A DNA stretch of 34,016 bases from a virus. The notes under the pieces are model-generated. The model worked only from the letters and a program-made list of their open reading frames with translations, was not told the DNA's origin and did no database searches. Each line of letters begins with the position of its first letter. The first letter of the stretch is position 1. Shown here piece after piece: positions 1-9,600 of the stretch. Position numbers and translations under genes: made by a program. Location: the IMG/VR virus record IMGVR_UViG_3300021964_000257, positions 1-34,016 of that record; one strand, written 5' to 3'.

Positions 1-2181
1 AAACTCAAAGAACGTCTTTTGTTTTGGCTTAGGGTCAATAACCGTCCAATCAATCCCACCAGGTGTTGGGTATGGAGAAGTTAATCCCGTAGATGGAATT
101 GGGTAATTGTATTTCCTACTCATGTCCCAAATATCATATTCAAGACCCTGGCCCATATTAAGGTATAACTCAATATTTTTTCTATTCAGTACTAATCTCT
201 CATCTGAAACGTTATAATAAGAATTAAACGCACCACTACTCTTTCTCGTACCCGTAGTATCTTGAGCCCACGACTTAAGGTTATCTTTGATTGAAGTCAA
301 ATTATAACCCAATGTCATATCAGGAAAATTCCTGTATCTATCAAAGTATTTTTCACCATACGTGTACGGTTCCAATTCTGTTTGAATATTTGGATTCTGA
401 CCTGTAAATACAGAATTCACTAAATCTAATTTCTGAGGTGCCCTATGTTTTGGTGTTTGTTCATACCAACCTGAACCCATCTCAAAGAAGTAATCAGAAG
501 TAAACGTTGGGTTTTGTGGGTAACCTTCATTATCCACAGGGTAATCAGCCCTTTGTGAAGTAACAAAACTAACTTGAGATGAAGGCGTAAACGCAGTATA
601 AGTAACACCTTTAATTTTGTAGGTGTCGTTTTGTTGTAATACAGGTAAAATATCTAATTTTGTACCACTTGATAACGAGTTAAGTTCAGAATCAAATTGT
701 TGAATGTTAATTGGACCATCCGCCATGTATATAGTCTCATTGAATTCAATAAGGGCTTTAGGTGCACCCACCATTCTCATCAAAAACTCAACTGATTGTC
801 TCGTACCTTTTGTTCGGTATAGGTATCCTGAGTTTATAATAACTTTTCTGTAGTATTCGTAGTTTAACTCACGTGGTGTTTTATTTCTATCTTGCCCCTC
901 ATAAACAGGTGCTTGGAAATTACCGAAAACTGAACCTAAAAAGTTCTCATTTGTTATAGGTGAGTTATTAGTATCAAAACCAAGAGTCTGTGATAAGTTT
1001 TTAAGTAACTCAGAAGGAATATCATTTTTAGGAATATAGTTTACCGAGTTGATATAAGCTAAACCATCAATAAATTTCTTAGTTTCATCAAAACTTCTAC
1101 CATATATTTGTAAAACCTTCTCTAATTTTTGGTCTGAAGTATCAAAATCTTTGAGTGAACCTGAAATCAAGAACCTACTAATAAGATTGGTCTTGAAATT
1201 ATCCATAACCAAGGCAATATCATTAAGTTTTTCAAGGTATCTATCGTATTTGATAGAAATAATATCCAAGTTCCATATACCATCCAATGGCCATGTCACT
1301 TTTTCACTTGAATTGAAGAAATTACCATTATTATCTTCTCTCGGCAATGTAAATGACGCAGTATATCTTGGGGTAACCAATCTATTTAACAAAAACTGTT
1401 CAACCTCATCAAAATCTTGAGTGAAAACAACCTCAGTTTCGTAATCATTAGGTTTTAACAACAAAGTTTCTGTCGTTGTCGTAGAATTGAACGGTTTACC
1501 CGCCACTGTTACTGTAATTGTACCCGCAGATAATGAAGATGATGAGACAAAATCACTTAATTTGTATTCTGTAGTACCAGTTCCAAGGTATAAGGAGTAT
1601 TTTAAGAAATATCTTGTCATATTCCTCAACGGATGGACCTCCATAGGTCTTAATGACACATTTCTATCAGCATTAGTACTGTAATCAATATCTAATGGGT
1701 TTAGAATACGAGTAACGTCAATATCAAAAGTAGTTTCATCGTCAACCGCATCATATGATATATTACTTGCAGTGTTTGCAGTACTATAATCAGTAAATGT
1801 TTGATTTACTTGTAAAGCCGCGGGGAAATGGTTAATAATCTTTAAAACAGAAGCCGAAAATCTCTTTTGTAGTGAACCATACAAAGAGAAGTTAGTAACA
1901 TTAGAAATATCGTAATTTGGATATACACCGTACTCCTCGGCCTGAAGTTTTCTTGATTCCTCAAGAGACTCAACATCCATATTCTCTAACGTGTAAGGTG
2001 TTGAGAATACACCAGTATTGAAGGTCCTATTAACCTTTTCAACAACTGCAGTTGTAAACTCAAAATTACCTTGCGTTAGACCACCACCATCTACTATCTG
2101 AAACCCGACCAAGTCGGGTGAGAAGGTATCACTACCAGCAGGAGGTGCTGGTGGGTAACGATATTTCTTATTACTTGCCAT
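1..2181 (-). CDS. Large baseplate/tail protein with tail-protein-I-like region (3' truncated)
   Basis: This frame is open for 727 codons from an ATG at 2181 to base 1 with no stop, so the C-terminus lies outside the window. The start shares its first base with the TAA of the 301-aa gene upstream (TAATG), which suggests coupled translation. The N-terminus is Pro-rich (MASNKKYRYPPAPPAG). Around residues 438-480 there is a stretch with YLYRTKGTRQSVEFLMRMVG, which resembles the helical K-G-T...L...G core of P2 tail protein I-type baseplate proteins. The rest is beta-rich with many Asn, Thr and Tyr, as is common in tail proteins. It is the last of a run of structural genes behind gp25- and gp6-like wedge genes, so a role in the baseplate or in tail-fibre attachment is likely. 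The protein-I resemblance is by eye and the exact role is unknown. Confidence 0.75.
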   Translation of the reverse strand, partial: MASNKKYRYPPAPPAGSDTFSPDLVGFQIVDGGGLTQGNFEFTTAVVEKVNRTFNTGVFSTPYTLENMDVESLEESRKLQAEEYGVYPNYDISNVTNFSLYGSLQKRFSASVLKIINHFPAALQVNQTFTDYSTANTASNISYDAVDDETTFDIDVTRILNPLDIDYSTNADRNVSLRPMEVHPLRNMTRYFLKYSLYLGTGTTEYKLSDFVSSSSLSAGTITVTVAGKPFNSTTTTETLLLKPNDYETEVVFTQDFDEVEQFLLNRLVTPRYTASFTLPREDNNGNFFNSSEKVTWPLDGIWNLDIISIKYDRYLEKLNDIALVMDNFKTNLISRFLISGSLKDFDTSDQKLEKVLQIYGRSFDETKKFIDGLAYINSVNYIPKNDIPSELLKNLSQTLGFDTNNSPITNENFLGSVFGNFQAPVYEGQDRNKTPRELNYEYYRKVIINSGYLYRTKGTRQSVEFLMRMVGAPKALIEFNETIYMADGPINIQQFDSELNSLSSGTKLDILPVLQQNDTYKIKGVTYTAFTPSSQVSFVTSQRADYPVDNEGYPQNPTFTSDYFFEMGSGWYEQTPKHRAPQKLDLVNSVFTGQNPNIQTELEPYTYGEKYFDRYRNFPDMTLGYNLTSIKDNLKSWAQDTTGTRKSSGAFNSYYNVSDERLVLNRKNIELYLNMGQGLEYDIWDMSRKYNYPIPSTGLTSPYPTPGGIDWTVIDPKPKQKTFFEF
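2103..2119 (-). other. GC-rich hairpin inside the start of the truncated tail gene
   Basis: The minus strand reads ACCCGAC, a TTG loop, then GTCGGGT followed by TT. This is a perfect 7-bp stem lying 60-80 bases into the coding region in otherwise AT-rich DNA. It encodes part of SPDLVGF, so it may be a chance result of the codons. It could act as a weak attenuator or an mRNA structure affecting early elongation, but no U-tract of useful length follows. Confidence 0.3.
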
Positions 2182-3086
2182 TAATCAATCACACTATTGA
2201 AATTTTTACTGAAGTCAATATTATCACCTCTATCTTGACGTACCTCAAACAATAGGTTGTTAAACTCATCTCTGATTTCAAATAAGTTATACTGTTTGTA
2301 GATATTGTTAGATGGGTCATAAAGCGTGTAAATACCATCTTCAATACTCTTAGTTTGATTACCGTAAAGTGCAATAGCGAGAGTGTCAATATCGTGTTCA
2401 GCCATTTCAATATCTAATGTGACTGGATTGAAATACGTGTTTGTGATAATAATATCTTGGTCAGGCTGTCCAATATATGGAGTCGCATTTGGTTTGTTAG
2501 AAGGTGCACTTGATGGTGACAAAGTACAGAACATTAAATCACTACCATTTTCAACATAACGGTATCTAATAGATTTTTGTGAACTATTAGTCAAGTTAGT
2601 TGTGACTGGTTCACAGTAAAATGATGAAGTAATGATTCTGTAGAAATTAGGAACCTTTGTACCATCGTCATTTAAGTATTCCACTCTAAAACCTACCAAA
2701 CCTTGAGCAACAAATTTATTTCTATACTGAGCTTCAACATTATTAAGGTCTATAATAATACCTTTTACATTAGGTAATGCAGATAAAACACCACAATCTG
2801 TAATTGTTGCCCTTATCTCTGCAGGTCTAATGTAAAGGGTGTATATCCCAATTTGATTAAACTCAGTTGATGGTAATGTTAAATTGTACATACCACCTAA
2901 AATTTCATTTGTATTTCCACCTGTATCGTTGTTGTGGAAATAAGGCGTTAATATAGACGCCGCATCTAATTTTTTAAGAACAAAATCTTGAGTTACGTCT
3001 CTACTCGGCGTGTAATGCATGATGATTTCCACATCTTCAGGAGACATATCTGCTGGTCTTGTAATACCGTAACTTCCTAAAGCCAT
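2181..3086 (-). CDS. Tail/baseplate structural protein, unknown fold (301 aa)
   Basis: The product is not recognised. It is a soluble 301-aa protein without signal peptide or membrane segment, rich in beta-favouring residues with short Asn/Asp/Thr loops. The start is an ATG three bases after the stop of the 360-aa gene. The stop overlaps the next start as TAATG. The position in the middle of an unbroken run of tail genes is the only functional clue. Two segments contain the word IYTLY (YTLYIRP near residue 83 and GIYTLYDP near residue 255), which may mark two related beta-domains. A baseplate wedge, neck or fibre-adaptor role is possible, but nothing in the sequence separates these options. 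Confidence 0.7.
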   Translation of the reverse strand: MALGSYGITRPADMSPEDVEIIMHYTPSRDVTQDFVLKKLDAASILTPYFHNNDTGGNTNEILGGMYNLTLPSTEFNQIGIYTLYIRPAEIRATITDCGVLSALPNVKGIIIDLNNVEAQYRNKFVAQGLVGFRVEYLNDDGTKVPNFYRIITSSFYCEPVTTNLTNSSQKSIRYRYVENGSDLMFCTLSPSSAPSNKPNATPYIGQPDQDIIITNTYFNPVTLDIEMAEHDIDTLAIALYGNQTKSIEDGIYTLYDPSNNIYKQYNLFEIRDEFNNLLFEVRQDRGDNIDFSKNFNSVID

Positions 3087-3089
3087 TTT

Positions 3090-4172
3090 TTATTCGTTAT
3101 TAATTTTGTAGAAACCATAACCATATCTCGTTAAGTCTCCTAAGTTATCAACCTCACCCAACCTTTCTAATCCTTCAAATGCTGAGTTCTTGCCTCTTTC
3201 AATAAATACCTCACTCTGAATTTCTGGTGAGGAAACCATGTCTAATAATACTTCTTGTTTTGTGATTGCACTAACTGTTATGTTATTGGATGTAAAACCT
3301 GAAGATTTTTGTATGTATAATGTAGTCCCGTCAGGGTAGTCATAGTAACTAATATTATTAATTGTATATGCAGTGTAATCACTTGATATCGTATCAATAA
3401 CACCATAAACCTGACCATCTTTGAAAATAGGAACATTTGTTGCATATTTTACTTTACCGTAACTCGCAAGACTCGTCAACAAACTATTAGTAAAACCTGT
3501 AACTAAAAATGGTACAGAAACATAATTTGATGATACCTGAGAAGAAATGTTGTTTTCTGAATCACCAGTAAAAATAAAATCATAACTCAACGGAGTCCCC
3601 GCCCAACTACCACCTTGGGGTGTGAAAGTTATATTACCCTCAGGATTTGTAATAGTAACACCCGTCATAGGAACACTAATGGTCTTTTTGACCTCAGTGA
3701 CCCCCCATGGGTTTGTTTGTGTAATGGTGATAGTAAAGTCAGAGGCAAATGGATAAATGTGTGACAGGTAATTTGGAGAAACACTATTAATTTTTTGTGT
3801 TGAACTACCGTCACCCCAATCAATCACATAATCAGCTAACTGTAAAAACTTCTTGAATTCTTTATCAGAAGTATTATAAACAAACACCTCAAAAGGAGAA
3901 TTTGGATTACCCGAATAAATAAAATTGTTTACCACGTCTTTTTGTAAGATGTACCCATCAAAAGGTGTATAGTATCCCAAATCATTGAAGCTATCAGTGA
4001 ATACAATAGGTATGGTTAATCCCGTAAGTAGTGAACTCCCGTTAGTACCACCACTCAATATCTCACTCATCCCTGAATACACACCAAAGGTATTTCCACT
4101 AAATGTTTCTTGGACGATGTCATCTTTTAATACCTCAGGAGATATTAAATAATATGTTCTATCAGCTTTCAT
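3090..4172 (-). CDS. PKD-domain tail protein (360 aa)
   Basis: Residues about 113-170 look like a PKD (Ig-like beta-sandwich) domain. They contain VIDWGDGSSTQ (WGDGS at 119-123), then SHIYPFASDFTITITQT, matching the W-G-D-G-S...H-x-Y...T-I pattern of that family. PKD domains in phage and bacterial surface proteins usually serve as spacers or adhesion modules that can contact polysaccharide. No signal peptide or membrane segment is visible. The ATG shares its A with the TAA of the upstream 263-aa gene (TAATG at 4172), so translation is probably coupled. Given its place among distal baseplate genes, a host-contacting tail accessory is a reasonable inference. The remainder of the protein is not recognised. 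Confidence 0.75.
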   Translation of the reverse strand: MKADRTYYLISPEVLKDDIVQETFSGNTFGVYSGMSEILSGGTNGSSLLTGLTIPIVFTDSFNDLGYYTPFDGYILQKDVVNNFIYSGNPNSPFEVFVYNTSDKEFKKFLQLADYVIDWGDGSSTQKINSVSPNYLSHIYPFASDFTITITQTNPWGVTEVKKTISVPMTGVTITNPEGNITFTPQGGSWAGTPLSYDFIFTGDSENNISSQVSSNYVSVPFLVTGFTNSLLTSLASYGKVKYATNVPIFKDGQVYGVIDTISSDYTAYTINNISYYDYPDGTTLYIQKSSGFTSNNITVSAITKQEVLLDMVSSPEIQSEVFIERGKNSAFEGLERLGEVDNLGDLTRYGYGFYKINNE

Positions 4173-4963
4173 TATGGATTTACATATTCATAAAATTTTA
4201 TTGGGGTATCCGTACCTATTCTATTACCACCTAAGGTTTCAATTCTATAATCATAATTATCGTAGTCCACTTTAACTTTGTAGTAGAACTTATCTGTTTT
4301 ATTAAAATTAAACTTATCTGAAAACCCCCCTTGTGGTGTATTCGTCATTCTCACGAACTGACCTGTTTTTGCGTTAAAGAACTTACATGACATATAGAAC
4401 TCATCAATATTGATGTATTCTCTACTCTTTAACCAATACAAAAAGAACCCTTCCTTATCTCCCACATAATCTAATTTGTAAGTTGGTATTCTCACATCAA
4501 CTGTTGAACTATATAATGTTTTGGATGTACTCTCTCCTTGTTGTGTTGGTAAGATGATTGTTACATAATTTTTTTGACTTTCAATGTTTGGTGTATCATA
4601 TAAATCCAACTTAAAGAAACTATTTTTGAAAGAGTTTGCGTAGTAATACATTTCATTAACTGTAAAACCCTCATCTTCATAATCACTCACATAGTCATTA
4701 GCTGTTGCGTTTGCAATATCAACAAAAGCACCTAAGAAATTAAATTCGTAATTGATGTCATATCGTTTTGTAGTCCCACTCAACCATAACTGATGGTCAA
4801 ATCGTGTTACCTCAAAATCTTGTGGAGGATTAACCACACGATTAACAACTTCGTCTTCGTACACATCAATTGCATCATCTCTGCCCGCCATATCCCAAGT
4901 TAATTCAATTGGAATTTGAACTTTTCTCTCTGTACCGTTATCTGAAAATCTATATCTATTCAC
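4172..4963 (-). CDS. Tail structural protein, unknown (263 aa), GTG start
   Basis: The function is not recognised. The frame begins MNRYRFSDNGTERK from a GTG codon that overlaps the end of the upstream 566-aa gene by 8 bases. A TAA lies four codons further upstream in this frame, and the first in-frame ATG is about 24 codons downstream, so GTG is the best start. The protein is rich in Tyr, Phe, Asn and Asp and has no membrane segment. Its pattern suggests an all-beta structural protein (for example YKVKVDYDNYDYRIETLGG near the C-terminus). It sits in an overlapping gene string with other baseplate or tail genes, which is the basis for the structural call. Confidence 0.7.
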   Translation of the reverse strand: MNRYRFSDNGTERKVQIPIELTWDMAGRDDAIDVYEDEVVNRVVNPPQDFEVTRFDHQLWLSGTTKRYDINYEFNFLGAFVDIANATANDYVSDYEDEGFTVNEMYYYANSFKNSFFKLDLYDTPNIESQKNYVTIILPTQQGESTSKTLYSSTVDVRIPTYKLDYVGDKEGFFLYWLKSREYINIDEFYMSCKFFNAKTGQFVRMTNTPQGGFSDKFNFNKTDKFYYKVKVDYDNYDYRIETLGGNRIGTDTPIKFYEYVNP

Positions 4964-6656
4964 AATCGTCGTTTAATGGTTGGATTATACCTGTAACTTT
5001 TTGGTTCAAGTTACGTCTCGGTGGCGTTTGTAAGAACATTATATTGGTGAACGGGTAGTGGGCATTATTCAAAAATGGATGGTCCACTCCAACACCTTCC
5101 TCATCTATATATCCATAACTATAAAGGTCTCTCCATCTCCATTTACCATCAAAGTCTGAGTAAAAAGAGTAGTTAGGTATATTATCAACCTCACCTTCAA
5201 CCGCCGTCTCAACATAGTTAGAGAAAGTTCTAACCTGAATCTTATGGTGTGGATAGTACATATAACCTAACGGTAATTGTGGATTGACACCTGTTTGAAA
5301 ATGTACAGAATTATAATTGTATTTGTGTACCATAGGTGAAATAACTTCCTCTTTCATTTCATAGTCGTTCCACTCACAAAAATCACCCATCATTTCATCT
5401 CCAACATTCAAGTCTTTATTGTAATAAAATGTCTGACCATTAACTTGGTAAGAAGACACACTCAAATTATCCTTATTATTTGAATTTGTCTGTGACCACC
5501 ATGGGTCTATCAAATTAGATAAAAAGTTAAAATCCCAACCAATATTTAATGCAGTTGTATTGTTTTGGTATGGTTTATTAAACCAACCCATATAACCCTT
5601 ATTGATAATGGTAACAAATAACTCAGTTAGAGGCCTATCTTGATTGTCTTTATATTGTGAAATATCAATATCTTTTTCAAATGTAAAACCAAATGATTGA
5701 CTACCATTTCTTACAGAAACTCTTTGTACATTATTTGGTGTTAGTGCAGAATATTCTAATTTTTTATTATTGTTGAATGCATTATTTTCAAAACCCATCC
5801 TAGTCAGATTGTAGTCTTTAACACTAGTCAAAATCTTATGCCTTCTCACATAGTATTCTGAGGTAGTTTCACCTGTATTTGACCTATTAATAACTCTCTT
5901 GAGAGTACCCACAACACCATCACCAAAAGTGGTACCCGTGTATCCTAAATCTATTATAGAAAATATCTTTTCTTCTGAACCGTAATTCTCATCACCTAAT
6001 TGATAAACTTGGAAGAATCTTTCTCCATTGTAATCAAAGGATAATTTTACATATTCTCCCTCACTTAAATTATGTTTTGTACCACAATAAAAAGTAATTA
6101 AAGGTTTACCATTATATTTTGTTTTATTCATAACAAATGGTACCCCATCACTAGCTTGAAATATTGTTGACGCACTAAATTCTTCATTATAATAAGTCAT
6201 CGTTTGTCCTGTGACATTCTCAAACGCATAACTTAAGTATGTTGTCCAATTGTAGGTAAATGCACTTTTTGAGACAAATGCTTGGTGTCCATCAATACCT
6301 GAAGTTCTAAAAAAGGTAAACTCACTAAATTGAGGATAACCCCTCCATACATTTGTACTTACCGAGTTAACCTCATTGACATAATACAAATCATTCTTGA
6401 ATGGTGTGTAATTAGTACTACCAGTGATTGTATTATTGAAGATATTATTTATTTTTCCCGTAACCCTAAACGTTGAGCTTTTCTGTCTTTCTTCATTAAA
6501 TCTCTCGGCAAGGTTAATCAATACAGTCCTATCACCATCAACTAATGTTCTTCTATCACCGTTGAGACTAACCTGAAGACCCACATCCTCTGTTGGTGCA
6601 CCTTTATACCTTAAATCACTCGGTACTATTCTTATATTGTTCGGTTCCTTACTCAT
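4956..6656 (-). CDS. Tail/baseplate structural protein, unknown (566 aa)
   Basis: The product is a 566-aa soluble protein of unrecognised family, rich in Asn, Tyr, Phe and Thr. The ATG overlaps the TGA of the 1,753-aa gene (ATGA), and the last 8 bases overlap the next gene, so it is fixed inside an overlapping structural operon. In T4 the order after gene 6 is 7 then 8. By order alone this could be the gp8-position wedge protein, but I see no sequence signature to confirm that. The residues around 380-430 contain several aromatic motifs (GYMGWFNKPY, DPWWSQ) of the kind found in carbohydrate- or protein-contacting surface loops. Confidence 0.72.
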   Translation of the reverse strand: MSKEPNNIRIVPSDLRYKGAPTEDVGLQVSLNGDRRTLVDGDRTVLINLAERFNEERQKSSTFRVTGKINNIFNNTITGSTNYTPFKNDLYYVNEVNSVSTNVWRGYPQFSEFTFFRTSGIDGHQAFVSKSAFTYNWTTYLSYAFENVTGQTMTYYNEEFSASTIFQASDGVPFVMNKTKYNGKPLITFYCGTKHNLSEGEYVKLSFDYNGERFFQVYQLGDENYGSEEKIFSIIDLGYTGTTFGDGVVGTLKRVINRSNTGETTSEYYVRRHKILTSVKDYNLTRMGFENNAFNNNKKLEYSALTPNNVQRVSVRNGSQSFGFTFEKDIDISQYKDNQDRPLTELFVTIINKGYMGWFNKPYQNNTTALNIGWDFNFLSNLIDPWWSQTNSNNKDNLSVSSYQVNGQTFYYNKDLNVGDEMMGDFCEWNDYEMKEEVISPMVHKYNYNSVHFQTGVNPQLPLGYMYYPHHKIQVRTFSNYVETAVEGEVDNIPNYSFYSDFDGKWRWRDLYSYGYIDEEGVGVDHPFLNNAHYPFTNIMFLQTPPRRNLNQKVTGIIQPLNDDCE

Positions 6657-9600
6657 AGAGTTTCTTGATTAAAAATGAACTTATCAATATATCTGTTCAT
6701 TGAAGATGCACCTTTCTTCAATCCAAAGTAGAAGAAATATGGTGAACCTGCGTTGAACCTATTTTTCATCGGATTTGGTTTGTTTGGTGTGACCTCAATT
6801 TGATTACCAACAATGTTAGAATTGTAAATGTAACCTGGTCTTTCTGATGATGGCATTGACACATTAGTATTAAAAGTGTCAGTTGCATTCATTCTGTCTA
6901 CCGATTGGTAATTGAATGAACCAATACCGTCCTGAGACTTTTTACTGTACCAATCATTAACCTGTAAACCAAATATCGTACTACCACTACTAATAATCTC
7001 CCATTTGTGGTACGGGACCTCTTGGTCTGTGTGTCCATAGTTGTCCGACAAATACTGAGTAACGGTATCTTGGAAGGTAAATCTGCCAGGACTAATCATA
7101 TCTCTACTAACAGTGTCAGCACTGAAGAACACACCTAAAACAGGGTCATAGACAGTCCTACCATTTGGTAAAACTCGTTGTTCTCCAATATATCTAATTT
7201 GAGAATCGGAGTAATTTGTGCCCAAATACGGAACAACCCCAAACTCAGAATTAATACTTATAAGTTGACTAATATCAGCATCTAATCTTTGATTATCCCT
7301 TGAAAATAATTTTTGTATTGAACCGTCACCAAAACCTATGATTTGTTCCCAAAATCCTGATGCGGTCAATCTACTAATCGCAAATAATTGTATTAAGTCT
7401 GAAGTATCTTTATATGACGTACTTGAAACCTTATCAATAATGTAACCTTGGAAATCAGGGTTATAACAAATTTCTTTTGTAAATAAGTCTCTTGGACCCA
7501 TATCCATAATCGTTGTAGGGTTACCTAAGAACTTCTTATTCGCACCGTTAGGTCTTCCAATAATATTCACCAACGGTGTATTGTCTCTACCAATAAACCT
7601 AAAACCTACAGGGTTACTAGAGTTATACGGTGATGCTCTATAGAAGAAAGAGTTTGTCTGTGTTTGGTATACTATAGTATCTTCACAATACACATAATCA
7701 GGATTAGTAAGGAACTTAGTGTCATTTATGTTGTTTGAGTATATATTATTTTTTTGGAACGCAAACATATATAATGAGCCGTTTATCCAGTTATTGACAA
7801 AAGTTAAACTGAGTACATTATTACAAAGACCAAACATCATTCTAAATCTTGACCTCCATTCAGCAATAGATTGGAAATCTTCTCTGATAGCAAAGTTTTT
7901 AAGAAGAAGGTAGTAACAACCACCTTGTAATTTTTCTATCTCTTTTTTATCACTTAAGTAATAACATCTATCGTCTTTTGGTAACACACCAATGGTTTCA
8001 CCGTTACCTGAGTAACATTCCAATGGAACCATACCTTCACAAGAGAAAGTTTGATTAATTTGTGTTGCGATTGCACCTGCATCTTCATTAAAGTCATCAG
8101 CACCATCACCTATCACATCCAATCCTACGTTGAATGATTCAGACGTTGTTCCGTCATCGTTTAATGTGTATATTGCAAATGCCTTATTTTGGTGGAGAAC
8201 CATCCTGTTCTGTGTGATATCAGACGTAGGTAATCTATCAGTCCTCATGACAATCTTCTGATTGTTAATCATATTAATTTCATGCGAAGAATTCGCCATT
8301 TGATATGTTTTTGAATAATAATAATAGTTTTCCTTATTCTTAGATATCATAACACCAACACCTTCCAATACTTGCCCTTTATCATAATTGTATAGTGATT
8401 CTAATTCACCTACACCTTGATTGTCTTCTACCATCTCTCTCCAAGTACCTAAACCACCTGTGGTAATTGCCGCAGCTTGGTTGACTACATCAATAACGTT
8501 TGGACTATTAAGTGGTACGTTTGACCCACCAACAACATTACCAATATCATATCTATTATTTGCACCGTAAGCGGAATAATACTGATGATTCTTAGTTTTA
8601 TATGACTGATAGTCAGCATTACTTGGTGTGAAAGAATAAGAATTATAAAAAATTCTTTGGTTCAGAGATGTATTATTATTATTACCATAATTCAGGTGTA
8701 TTGGTAATCTCCAATCACTGGCAGCCCCATATGGTTGAATAGGAATATTAAGTAAGTAATTACCTGTTACTTTTACTGAGCCATTAAACGCACCATAACC
8801 ATATAGATATGATAAGTCATACTCAATAACCTGACGAGGTGTATGTACATCAACACCTCTTACCAAGAAAATAACACCTAAATTTTCCCAATCACCATTA
8901 AGTTTAATATTTGGAACATTCTTTTCAAACCAATCATTACCCCCTGTATCAGGTTTACGGTACGGTGTATTATTGAATCTCCATGGATATTCTTCAGGAT
9001 TTGGATTAGTCAAATATGCGGTTTTTTTAACGTGTTGCCACCCAAATATATGGAACCTTCCCAATGTTTTATTGACTGAGTCACCATACTTATCAGTACC
9101 CCTACCATTTATAGAACATAAGTTTTCAAACTCCGATAGAGTATTACCTGTAATAACTTGGTAATATTCAACGTCAGAAGGAAAATCATATGTAGTAAAA
9201 GAAGTATCACCTGTGATAATATAACTTGTCGTTTGTGTATTGGTATTAGTATCCATGTAAGTGACCGTAATATTTTTCTGTCCACCACCTTGACCTGTAG
9301 TAAAAATTGTTGAACCCGTAGTACTATTAACATTAGGGTCCAATGACTTATTAATATCTTGGAATGTTACAATTTCACCCGCTTGGAAAGAACTCGCAAC
9401 ACCACTATCCACCACTAACATCATAACATTATCAGTATGGAAAGTATTATTGATACTAGGATTAACCTTAACTTTAATTCTGTTTGTTGCACCGTTTGGT
9501 AAGTGGTGGTAATTAGCCTTAGCGTTGAATAAGTTAAACCTTTCAGATAATGGTAAATCATACGACCATGTCTCCCTATTTGTCATTGGATTATCCTTAC

